Of a stretch of DNA of 40,354 bases, positions 8,504 through 14,519 are shown one piece after another; the first letter of the stretch is position 1; every line of letters starts with the position of its first letter. Both the position numbers and the translations under genes were made by a program. The stretch is taken from positions 1 to 40,354 of the forward strand of contig JAFZNO010000074.1 in NCBI GenBank assembly GCA_017552985.1, given 5' to 3'. The DNA is from Lachnospiraceae bacterium. Lineage in GTDB: Bacteria; Bacillota; Clostridia; Lachnospirales; Lachnospiraceae. A model generated the notes under the pieces. That model was given only the letters and a program-made list of their open reading frames with translations. It did no database searches and had not been told where the DNA came from.

Positions 8504-9514
8504 TTAACGTACTTTTACGAGTGCTTCCGTTGTGGTCACGGAGTTTCCATTTCTATCCTTAATAACGCACCTTAATCTCATGCCGTTTGTGGTTGCATTT
8601 GCCTTAATTGCCATTTTGGTCGTGTTACAGCCACTAAAATTTGTTCCTTCCGTGCAATCTCTCCAAACATTGGAAGTGGTATTGCAATACTGCCACTGAT
8701 AGGTCAATTTGCCCTTGCCGATTGCAATGGCTTCAACGTAATTTGTCCATCCGGCAGGCGATATAATGGTGCTAACTGGCTGCCGTTTAACATAAATCTT
8801 GTCTTTTACAATTCTTACTTCCTTCGCATACTCCTTGTATATGTTTCCGGTCTTGCTCACTTTATACGTTTGATATATGGAATCATCCATTACCGTTGCG
8901 TCCTCAGGCGTTACCAATAATCCATCAATACATATGGCCTCAAAGAATAGCATTGCTTCGCTTTGGGCTTTAACATGCAAATTACTGTTGAATACGATCA
9001 ACGATTCAAAACAACGTGAATTGGAGTAACCAATGGTTTTTAAATCAGAACCACATATTCCCGTTCCCGCTTGTATGTTTATGTCTATGTCAATACTCGC
9101 AATGCCAAGCAAACTGTCTGTCACCATAATCGCTGCTCCATTGCTCGGTTTTCCGGTAAAATAGAGCTTTCCCTTGCCAGTGATTACCGTGGACCCTTTC
9201 AAAACAAGTCCGCTATTGTAGAACGACGTATCAGCCATAACGTTAATAGTTAACCCATTAACAGTACTTGTCACCGTGGTATTGTTGAAATTGTTGCCCA
9301 ATAAATACAAAGTTTTCGCATCTGCATTGTAAGACAGCTTGTTATTCCTGTAGGATCGGTCTCCACGAATCTGAAGATCACCTACCCAGATAAATTCAGC
9401 GTGTTGTGCGGCCTTAGCGTTTGTTTCCGGCACCAAAACCAACAGAATAAACACGAACGCCATCATATAACCCAGGATTTTTTTTAACAATTTCGTGGAC
9501 ACTACTCTTTGCAT
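8504..9514 (-). CDS. Secreted protein with C-terminal Ig-like domain
   Basis: A 336-residue exported protein. The signal peptide has a long hydrophobic core (LGYMMAFVFILLVLV, about 14-28), with likely cleavage after the NAKA-A stretch near 35. The middle region (40-200) is rich in Thr/Asn/Gly beta-strand repeats and may form a beta-helix or beta-sandwich. Residues about 260-336 (LTYQWQY...GMRLRCVIKDRNGN...TTEALVKV) match the bacterial Ig-like fold common in clostridial surface proteins. No LPXTG or lipobox was seen. The ribosome site is GGGAGGAG. The gene ends 33 nt from the convergent alarmone hydrolase gene. Function not recognised; adhesion or surface display is only a guess. Confidence 0.65.
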   Translation of the reverse strand: MQRVVSTKLLKKILGYMMAFVFILLVLVPETNAKAAQHAEFIWVGDLQIRGDRSYRNNKLSYNADAKTLYLLGNNFNNTTVTSTVNGLTINVMADTSFYNSGLVLKGSTVITGKGKLYFTGKPSNGAAIMVTDSLLGIASIDIDINIQAGTGICGSDLKTIGYSNSRCFESLIVFNSNLHVKAQSEAMLFFEAICIDGLLVTPEDATVMDDSIYQTYKVSKTGNIYKEYAKEVRIVKDKIYVKRQPVSTIISPAGWTNYVEAIAIGKGKLTYQWQYCNTTSNVWRDCTEGTNFSGCNTTKMAIKANATTNGMRLRCVIKDRNGNSVTTTEALVKVR

Positions 9515-9572
9515 GCTTTGTCTCCTCCCATAAATATATATACTTCAAATCATGTATAGTAAATCAAATTTT

Positions 9573-9610
9573 GCTTTTGTAGTCAACGCAACTTACCACT
9601 ACGCAAAAGC
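9573..9610. repeat. Imperfect inverted repeat over the putative promoter of the Ig-like gene
   Basis: GCTTTTGTAGT (9573-9583) faces ACTACGCAAAAGC (9598-9610), with a 2-nt bulge. It covers a minus-strand TTGACT (9586-9581), a possible -35 box; only a weak -10 lies 17-19 nt further on. A regulator site is possible. The gap 9515-9639 holds no ORF that I can support. Confidence 0.35.
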
Positions 9611-9639
9611 AACTTAAAATCATGCTAAGTTACCTAAAC

Positions 9640-9673
9640 AAAAAAGGAGAGATTGCCGATAAACAATCTCTCC
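9640..9673 (-). terminator. Terminator of the radical SAM/small-protein cluster
   Basis: GGAGAGATTG (9646-9655) and CAATCTCTCC (9664-9673) form a perfect 10-bp stem with an 8-nt loop; on the minus strand it is followed by TTTTTTG (9645-9639). It ends transcription after the 108-aa protein gene. Confidence 0.85.
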
Positions 9674-9736
9674 ACCTAAGTTATACTTCCCGAAGAAGAC
9701 AAACTGAAAAAACGCTCCTACCGATAAACCTCAAAC

Positions 9737-10063
9737 CTATTCCGGAGCCGTCTCACCGTCCAAAATAAATAATTCCATGGTTTCTTCCGTGGTTTCTTCC
9801 GTGGTTTCTTCCGTGGTTTCTTCCGTTGTATCCTGCCCGCTTTCGCTGGATTCAATGCTTTCAGGCTCCGTGGGAATCATCTGCACGTCGCCTTCTAACA
9901 CGAACTCACTCGTGGGCTGTGAAACCTCTTCACCCGGCGGAAGTGTAGAAATCATTCCGTCCACGCTGACTCCAGGGCAACCAGTCAGAAGGGTCGTCGT
10001 AAGCACTGCCATGCCAATGGCATACGCAGGTTTTTTCAAATTGCGCTTAGGCTCTATTTTCAT
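9737..10063 (-). CDS. Small lipoprotein/peptide with TTEE repeats, partner of a radical SAM enzyme
   Basis: A 108-residue protein. The N-terminus MKIEPKRNLKKPAYAIGMA matches that of the 72-aa protein at 11201. A hydrophobic segment then ends in LLTGC, a good lipobox (Cys29), so lipid anchoring on the outer membrane face is likely. The mature part is acidic, contains PPGEE and EPES stretches and carries four tandem TTEE units followed by MELFILDGETAPE. Its only cysteine is the lipobox residue, so a Cys-thioether product is excluded. The start has an AAGGAGG ribosome site and its own upstream promoter block. It lies 76 nt after the radical SAM gene, whose protein may modify it. Function not known; an rSAM/lipoprotein pairing has been noted for Bacteroidetes (from memory), but family membership cannot be tested here. 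Confidence 0.65.
   Translation of the reverse strand: MKIEPKRNLKKPAYAIGMAVLTTTLLTGCPGVSVDGMISTLPPGEEVSQPTSEFVLEGDVQMIPTEPESIESSESGQDTTEETTEETTEETTEETMELFILDGETAPE
9777..9824 (-). repeat. 12-bp in-frame tandem repeat (4 copies) encoding TTEE
   Basis: GTGGTTTCTTCC repeats four times on the plus strand (9777-9788 with one change, 9789-9800, 9801-9812, 9813-9824), followed by a decayed fifth unit. Because the unit is 12 bp, copy-number change keeps the frame and only lengthens or shortens the acidic Thr/Glu stretch. Confidence 0.9.
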
Positions 10064-10094
10064 GTTATTTACCTCCTTGTTCCTCTGTTACCCA

Positions 10095-10121
10095 TATAGA
10101 CGCAGTTTAATTCAAAAGGTT
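10095..10121 (-). promoter_or_regulatory. ECF-like promoter block of the 108-aa lipoprotein gene
   Basis: On the minus strand AAAACC (10123-10118) with the AAC core at 10121-10119, a 16-nt spacer and CGTCTATA (10102-10095). No sigma-A -35 lies at the right distance. The following leader (GTAACAGAG..ACAAGG) is shared with the 72-aa gene. The resemblance is to Bacillus ECF promoters (AAC...CGTC); assignment is inference. Confidence 0.45.
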
Positions 10122-10139
10122 TTAAAGAATGACGTAATT

Positions 10140-11204
10140 TTATAATCCCATGAAATCAATAAATCTTTGGTCTCCCATGGCGTACATCTCGTCGCCAAGC
10201 CGGTCCGCAAGGGAGATCACCATGCGTTCATACTCGCACTGGACGGGAGCGATCATGTCGGGAGAGCCAGTATTCAGGATGTTGGCACATCCGCAGGAAT
10301 TCGTGCATCTTGCGGATAGGTCGCAGTCCTTACAGGGCGATGGCGTAAAGCATCTCTTTGCCATCTCCAGGCGTCTCGTCTCGTCAATGCCCTCGTAAAC
10401 GCTTCCGAGGTACCACTCCGGCTTATCCAGGAAAGACGTGCAGGGATAGAGGTTTCCGTCCCATGAAACCGCAAGCTGCCGGATCCCCAGATGGCAGTAT
10501 TTGGACGGGTTGATGCCCTTGATGAGTTCGGAAATCTTGTTGTGAAGGGGCGCCACTTTGAATTTGTCGCCCTTTTGGTACAGTTCCATCATGTAATCAG
10601 CAATCTGATCGAACTGTCCGCGCAGCACTTCAAAGGTTTCATCAGTCCAGGTCACCTTATCACCGTATGCGGGATTGATGATCATCTGAGGAAAGCCCAG
10701 ATCATGAACGAGCTTTACGGATTCGAAGAGTTTTCCACAGGCTTCCGGGGAAGCAACGCACATGGCAACGGTATCACAGCCATGCTCCATAAGGAGGCGC
10801 GCCTTGTCGACCATAAGGTCAAATGTCGCTCCTCCTTCTTTTGTCCTTCTGCAGTCATCCTGCATCGTGCCGTCAAAGGAAAAGCCGATCTGCATGTTTG
10901 CCCGCTTGGCCATGGAAGCGAACTCTTCATCGATCAGCGTTCCGTTGGTCGTGATCTTGGATAGGAACGGAATCCCCGTCTGACGGGACCTTTCGTCCGC
11001 CAGCTCCAGTGCATAATAGATCAGGTCTTTCTTGAGGAGTGGTTCTCCGCCAAAGAAGCAAATGCCGGCATTTTTCCCTCTCGAAAAGGCCAGTTCCACC
11101 GCCTTTTCGACGGTCTCCCTTGACATGTCTTGCGCGTGCTTTTCCCGCGTACAATAAGAACATCTCAGATTACAATTTTCCGTAAGGTATAAAGTCAGAT
11201 TCAT
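10140..11204 (-). CDS. Radical SAM/SPASM peptide-modifying enzyme
   Basis: A 354-residue enzyme. The radical SAM cluster motif CNLRCSYC (Cys11, 15, 18) is followed by GGEP (52-55). A SPASM-type C-terminal domain carries Cys237, GNLYPC (Cys255), CKDCDLSARCTNSC (Cys291, 294, 300, 304) and Cys323, enough for two auxiliary Fe-S clusters. SPASM enzymes typically modify ribosomal peptides or act as sulfatase maturases; the lack of sulfatase genes and the two small flanking genes favour peptide modification. There is no separate or N-terminal RRE (PqqD-like) recognition domain, since the protein begins directly with the SAM domain. Its ATG overlaps the stop of the 72-aa gene (ATGA), so the two are translationally coupled. 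The chemistry and the substrate are unknown. Confidence 0.85.
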   Translation of the reverse strand: MNLTLYLTENCNLRCSYCTREKHAQDMSRETVEKAVELAFSRGKNAGICFFGGEPLLKKDLIYYALELADERSRQTGIPFLSKITTNGTLIDEEFASMAKRANMQIGFSFDGTMQDDCRRTKEGGATFDLMVDKARLLMEHGCDTVAMCVASPEACGKLFESVKLVHDLGFPQMIINPAYGDKVTWTDETFEVLRGQFDQIADYMMELYQKGDKFKVAPLHNKISELIKGINPSKYCHLGIRQLAVSWDGNLYPCTSFLDKPEWYLGSVYEGIDETRRLEMAKRCFTPSPCKDCDLSARCTNSCGCANILNTGSPDMIAPVQCEYERMVISLADRLGDEMYAMGDQRFIDFMGL

Positions 11205-11419
11205 GCGTTTTCTTCCGTTGTTTCCACTGCTTCCGCTGCTTCAAATGCCGGTTCTGCAGAAACTATTCCACCCGTGTGGAGCAATTCATCAACCTGTTCC
11301 ATGACTTCTTCCTTAATCTCATGGATTGCAAAGCCGCCTGCCGCAAGAGCCGCCGCAGCTAATGCCACGCCAATGAGGTATTTAGGTTTTTTCAAATTGT
11401 GCTTTGGGTCTATTTTCAT
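11201..11419 (-). CDS. Small leader-bearing protein/precursor peptide upstream of the radical SAM enzyme
   Basis: A 72-residue protein. Its N-terminus MKIDPKHNLKKPKYLIG matches the 108-aa partner nearly residue for residue, then runs into an Ala-rich hydrophobic stretch ending in LAAGG, where the partner has the lipobox LLTGC. The rest (FAIHEIKEEVMEQVDELL...AFEAAEAVETTEENA) is an acidic amphipathic helix ending in a TTEE motif. There is no cysteine. It could be a membrane-anchored peptide, or a precursor cleaved after the Gly-Gly. The stop overlaps the start of the radical SAM gene. The ribosome site is GGGGGAG. Substrate of the adjacent enzyme is an inference from coupling and shared leader. 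Confidence 0.65.
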   Translation of the reverse strand: MKIDPKHNLKKPKYLIGVALAAAALAAGGFAIHEIKEEVMEQVDELLHTGGIVSAEPAFEAAEAVETTEENA

Positions 11420-11450
11420 ATTGTTCTCCCCCTTGTATCTCTGTTACACG

Positions 11451-11488
11451 TATAGACGCAGTTTATCCCAAAAAAGTTCTCTTGTCAA
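11451..11488 (-). promoter_or_regulatory. Promoter block of the 72-aa protein/radical SAM genes
   Basis: Two readings overlap. A sigma-A type: TTGACA (11488-11483), 17 nt, TAAACT (11465-11460). An ECF type: GAAC core (AAC 11478-11476), 17 nt, CGTCTATA (11458-11451). Only the second half (TAAACTGCGTCTATA and the GTAACAGAG leader) is conserved at the 108-aa gene, where the TTGACA is missing, which favours the ECF-like reading. Confidence 0.5.
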
Positions 11489-11489
11489 T

Positions 11490-12812
11490 TTACTCGTGCA
11501 ACTTATATTCCTTGTCTTCATCTATGACGTCAAGCATGCACCTTGCCACGTCACGGTCGAACTGGGTGCCGGAATTCTTCTCGATCTCGAGTCGCACGGC
11601 CTCCTGGGAGAGGTAGCCGCGATAGCTCCGGTTCGAGGTCATGGCGTCATAGCTGTCAGCGACTGCAATGATCCTTGCAAAATAAGGGATTTCTTCCCCT
11701 GACTTTTTGTCAGGATAGCCCTTGCCGTCAAAGCGTTCGTGATGCCAGCGGGCGCCGGTTGACAGGTCGGGACGGCTCTTGATCTCCGACAGGATGTCAT
11801 AGCCAAGACCCGGGTGCTTTTTGATGACGGCGAATTCTTCATCCGTCAACCTAGTCTTGCTGTTGATGATGGAATTGGGAACGCCAATCTTTCCGATGTC
11901 ATGAAGAAGCGCCATGTAGTATACGCTCTCGCAATCCTTTGGCGACAGGCCAAGCTTTTCCGCCAGCATCCGGGAATACTTCGCCACGCGCACGGAATGG
12001 CCCTTCGTATATTCGTCCTTTGCATCGATGGTGTGCGCCAGGGCTTCCATGACTTCGACGGAGAGGGTCTTGACGGCATAGGTTGCCTGCATGTTTTTGA
12101 TGATGACGTAAAACGCCCAGATAAACAGGATGCCGATCACTATGGAAAATGCTGATCCCGTATAGATCACCGCGACGTTGGTTATGCTGTCGAATGACGA
12201 GGAAAATGCCGTGTACAAGATCAAAAAAAGCGAGGGCGTGAAAAGAAACGTTTTCCAGTCGATCTCCATTTCGTCCGTGGACAATTTGGCGAATTCCCGC
12301 ACGTCCAGCCGATAGAAATCCCACGACAGCAATAATGAAATCACGTTGGATACAATGTTAAACCCATAGTACGCATTTGCATCAATGGCGGCTAATCTTA
12401 AATCGCTGCGGAACTGAAAAACGAAAAACGTATTGAACATCAAAAAAAGAAATAAAAGCGGCGCTTTGGACTTTAAGCGAAACCATCTTCCCACAAAAAA
12501 AGTGCAAAGCAATATGAAAAGGAAAAACGTACCGGAGACCGTCATACTGAAGATGATCATTTTCACGGGACTAATCCCAGAGATCTGTCCAGCCACACGT
12601 ACCTTTTCCCATCCCAAAAGGTAATAACAGATGGTCCATGCGGTTGAAAAGGTGATCAAAGGAAACGTGATCAAGGTGATTAAAAAAAGCTTTACCTTGC
12701 TCGTCTTTTCCGTAGCAAAACATTTTTTGAGGGAGAAAAAAAACAAAACAAAGTACAGAATAAAAAATATGTCCGCAGTCAACTCATCTATTACTTTTAA
12801 TGTTTCTGTCAT
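11490..12812 (-). CDS. Membrane-anchored HD-GYP domain cyclic-di-GMP phosphodiesterase
   Basis: A 440-residue protein. About six to seven hydrophobic helices fill residues 10-240 (no PAS or CHASE motif seen), followed by a cytoplasmic HD-GYP domain (about 245-435). All key motifs are present: HSVRVAKYS (272-280), HDIGKIGVP (304-312), HP (333), HHERFDGKGYP (357-367) and the ADSYDAMTSNRSYR stretch (385-398). HD-GYP enzymes hydrolyse c-di-GMP to GMP or pGpG. It lies 27 nt after the 40-aa ORF, with an AAGGAG site, and appears to be last in an operon with two paralogous membrane proteins. The radical SAM cluster begins 70 nt downstream. The N-terminal membrane part may sense a signal, but nothing in the sequence names it. 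Confidence 0.85.
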   Translation of the reverse strand: MTETLKVIDELTADIFFILYFVLFFFSLKKCFATEKTSKVKLFLITLITFPLITFSTAWTICYYLLGWEKVRVAGQISGISPVKMIIFSMTVSGTFFLFILLCTFFVGRWFRLKSKAPLLFLFLMFNTFFVFQFRSDLRLAAIDANAYYGFNIVSNVISLLLSWDFYRLDVREFAKLSTDEMEIDWKTFLFTPSLFLILYTAFSSSFDSITNVAVIYTGSAFSIVIGILFIWAFYVIIKNMQATYAVKTLSVEVMEALAHTIDAKDEYTKGHSVRVAKYSRMLAEKLGLSPKDCESVYYMALLHDIGKIGVPNSIINSKTRLTDEEFAVIKKHPGLGYDILSEIKSRPDLSTGARWHHERFDGKGYPDKKSGEEIPYFARIIAVADSYDAMTSNRSYRGYLSQEAVRLEIEKNSGTQFDRDVARCMLDVIDEDKEYKLHE

Positions 12813-12838
12813 CGCTGCTCCTTCTCACGTTCCCAATC

Positions 12839-12961
12839 TTAAGAATCGTTTGCGCGCATGGATCTAAAAGTGGGTGCCAAGCTTTGATTTGTGATACGTA
12901 TCCACCAGGTAGGATTATTTCCTTTAGCCCAAAGATCGTTTTTCTCGTTATCGATATCCAT
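12839..12961 (-). CDS. Possible 40-aa protein between the membrane protein and HD-GYP genes
   Basis: A short frame of 40 codons (starts MDIDNEKNDLWAKGNN, contains PTWWIRITNQS) lies between the stop of the 162-aa membrane protein and the HD-GYP start. A GAAAGGA sequence sits nine bases before the ATG, and the frame fits the gap with 17-nt and 26-nt spacers. No membrane segment, signal or known motif was seen. It may be a small regulator or a chance frame; conservation in relatives would decide. Confidence 0.4.
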   Translation of the reverse strand: MDIDNEKNDLWAKGNNPTWWIRITNQSLAPTFRSMRANDS

Positions 12962-12978
12962 GGCTCGTCATCCTTTCT

Positions 12979-13467
12979 TTAGTAGCTCTTTACGCGGATG
13001 AACTTCCGAAGGATCAGCACCAGGATCGTCTGTACGTAAGGCACGTAAATGCCAATGACCAGCACGAACTCAAGCAGCAAAAACATGATTGCGTCAGACA
13101 AGGCAGTTGCCAATTCCACGTGTTTGCCTTCTTGTCTATTATCGAAAATAAACAAGAGGCCATAAGCAATCAGCAGAAAGACGCCAAACGCAGCGATGGG
13201 CATCACCACGTAAAAGACAATTTTCTGCCACGTTTTTTTCAGGCTATCACCAAACATCAATATCCGGAAGCTGATCTTACGCGTCAACAGCGTAAAAACG
13301 AAAGCAGCCACGGTCAACACGGCCGTAAAGAACAGCCGAAAGCTCCAATCTTCGCCGTGCATCCACACAAGCATGCCTATGCAAACAAAAGCCACAATGA
13401 TTTTCAGCGCAACGTCGTAGTGCTTTTTGTACTTGGGATACTTTTCCTTCATGTTGTTATCTTTCAT
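12979..13467 (-). CDS. Membrane protein of unknown function (paralog of the next gene upstream)
   Basis: A 162-residue protein with four hydrophobic helices (about 22-40, 42-62, 82-110, 130-155) and a basic N-terminal MKEKYPKYKKHYDVALK. It resembles the neighbouring 158-aa protein in start (K-YEKHYKIA versus KYKKHYDVA), in a loop before helix three (KTWQKIVFYVV versus KTWKKVLFYLA) and in the ending (QTILVLILRKF versus QSILVLIMRKW), so the two are tandem paralogs. The start has GAGGTAAAGACA just before it. I do not recognise the family. Position in the HD-GYP operon hints at a membrane partner but gives no function. Confidence 0.65.
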   Translation of the reverse strand: MKDNNMKEKYPKYKKHYDVALKIIVAFVCIGMLVWMHGEDWSFRLFFTAVLTVAAFVFTLLTRKISFRILMFGDSLKKTWQKIVFYVVMPIAAFGVFLLIAYGLLFIFDNRQEGKHVELATALSDAIMFLLLEFVLVIGIYVPYVQTILVLILRKFIRVKSY

Positions 13468-13514
13468 TGTCTTTACCTCCTCATAACGTAACGATTGGTT
13501 TAATGTTTTTTATC

Positions 13515-13991
13515 TCAGGCCTGGTTTTTGAGAAACCACTTTCTCATGATCAGGACAAGAATGGATTGCAGCCAGGGCAGGAACAACGCGATCGAGAGGA
13601 TGAGCCATATGTTGAAGTAGGTCCTTATGTCTCCGAGTCCCTCGGTGACCACGTAATAATTTCCTCCCCTCGCCCAGATCTCAAGCAATACCTTTATCGC
13701 AATAATGCAAAGGATAAATGCCGCCACCAGCGTCGCCAGATAAAACAGCACCTTTTTCCAGGTCTTCTCGCGTCCGTCCGCATAATCTATCATTTTCATG
13801 CTAAGGGATGACGTGGGATACGAAAGCAGCCACGTTACCACCGCGTAGCGCACCACCTCTCTCATTGCGAGAACCAAATCATCATACCACAAGACGAGCA
13901 TCGCAAGAATGGTCACGCCAACCGTAGCAATCCACCGCGCGATTTTGTAATGCTTTTCATATCGTTCGTTGACCCAGTATGTTTTTTCCAT
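13515..13991 (-). CDS. Membrane protein of unknown function (tandem paralog)
   Basis: A 158-residue protein starting MEKTYWVNERYEKHYK; this start is chosen because GAGGGGG lies seven bases upstream and the paralog aligns from here, whereas a longer in-frame version adds 54 residues without a ribosome site. It has four hydrophobic helices. The segment ARGGNYYVVTEGLGDIRTY lies between helices three and four, in the place of the paralog's KHVELATALSDAIMF. It is the first gene of the HD-GYP operon. A TATGAT box with no good -35 lies some 60 bases upstream. Function not recognised. Confidence 0.6.
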   Translation of the reverse strand: MEKTYWVNERYEKHYKIARWIATVGVTILAMLVLWYDDLVLAMREVVRYAVVTWLLSYPTSSLSMKMIDYADGREKTWKKVLFYLATLVAAFILCIIAIKVLLEIWARGGNYYVVTEGLGDIRTYFNIWLILSIALFLPWLQSILVLIMRKWFLKNQA

Positions 13992-14266
13992 CCGCCTGCC
14001 CCCTCTTGGCAAAGATCCTGTTTGATCCACATTACCTATCTTATATGTATCATAACATAAAAATACCATCAGTAAAAGAAGTTGTTTTAGCACGTTAGCG
14101 CAGTAAATCGTGCCAGACGTTTTTCCGCTTACCTGTTGGGCTTCATGCCGCACCAGGCAATTATGCCCAGGTTACCGGATTCCGCCTAGTCGAAATTGCC
14201 CAAAAAATGGGGGCGAGCCGTGCAAAAACTGTGGAAAACGATAATTGTATCGAATTTCCAAAAAAT
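13992..14266. other. Gene-poor gap before tRNA-Pro
   Basis: No coding frame with a ribosome site was seen. It contains a 7-bp inverted pair GGCAATT (14156-14162) and AATTGCC (14194-14200) and an AT-rich stretch (14035-14070) with -10-like boxes for the minus-strand membrane gene. Nothing else recognisable. Confidence 0.4.
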
Positions 14267-14279
14267 TTGAAAAAAGTGC

Positions 14280-14308
14280 TTGCTTTTTTCAATAGGGCAA
14301 GGTATAAT
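14280..14308 (+). promoter_or_regulatory. Promoter of tRNA-Pro
   Basis: TTGCTT (14280-14285), 17-nt spacer, perfect TATAAT (14303-14308). The start would lie about seven bases before the tRNA. A perfect 10-bp inverted repeat TTGAAAAAAG/CTTTTTTCAA (14267-14276 and 14283-14292) overlaps the -35. Confidence 0.8.
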
Positions 14309-14321
14309 GCTAATTGTGCTT

Positions 14322-14396
14322 CGGGGTGTGGCTCAGCTTGGTTAGAGCGCCGTCTTAGGGAGGCGGAGGTCGCGAGTTCGAATCCCGCCACTCCGA
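14322..14396 (+). tRNA. tRNA-Pro(AGG)
   Basis: The cloverleaf reads: acceptor CGGGGTG with CACTCCG (one G-T pair), D-stem GCTC/GAGC, anticodon stem CCGTC/GGCGG with loop TTAGGGA (anticodon AGG, G37), T-loop TTCGAAT and discriminator A. The 3' CCA is not encoded (ATTCA follows). The T-stem GCGAG/CCCGC holds one A-C mismatch. The anticodon reads CCU and, if A34 becomes inosine, also CCC and CCA. A34 is unusual in bacteria outside tRNA-Arg(ACG). Confidence 0.92.
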
Positions 14397-14408
14397 TTCA
14401 TCAGAAAT

Positions 14409-14439
14409 GACGTAACTTATTTGGTTACGTCGTTTTTTT
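14409..14439 (+). terminator. Terminator of tRNA-Pro
   Basis: GACGTAAC (14409-14416), loop TTATTTG, GTTACGTC (14424-14431), then GTTTTTTT. A clean Rho-independent terminator 12 nt after the tRNA. Confidence 0.9.
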
Positions 14440-14459
14440 ATGCCCTAAATCATAATAAC

Positions 14460-14497
14460 AAAAAAACTGCCTGAACGCAATCATTGCATTCAGGCAG
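14460..14497 (-). terminator. Terminator of pepD
   Basis: CTGCCTGAA (14467-14475) pairs with TTCAGGCAG (14489-14497), extended by GCAA/TTGC inside after one mismatch; the minus-strand T-run is at 14466-14461. Confidence 0.85.
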
Positions 14498-14519
14498 CAT
14501 CCCATTGGAATCCTTTATT

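Noticed and set aside
9777-9824. CRISPR array from the 12-bp and 14-bp repeats
   Set aside because: Units are too short, directly adjacent with no spacers, and the first lies in a coding frame; no cas genes.
9737-11419. Ranthipeptide or Cys-thioether (sactipeptide) class
   Set aside because: The small proteins have no cysteine other than the lipobox, so Cys-to-carbon thioethers are impossible.
14161-14410. Coding frames on both strands across the tRNA
   Set aside because: They are the familiar spurious translations of a tRNA and its antisense (MAGFELATSASLRRRS type); the cloverleaf explains the sequence.
14322-14440. tRNA as an integration site for a mobile element
   Set aside because: No integrase, repeated 3'-end (att) or phage genes next to the tRNA.
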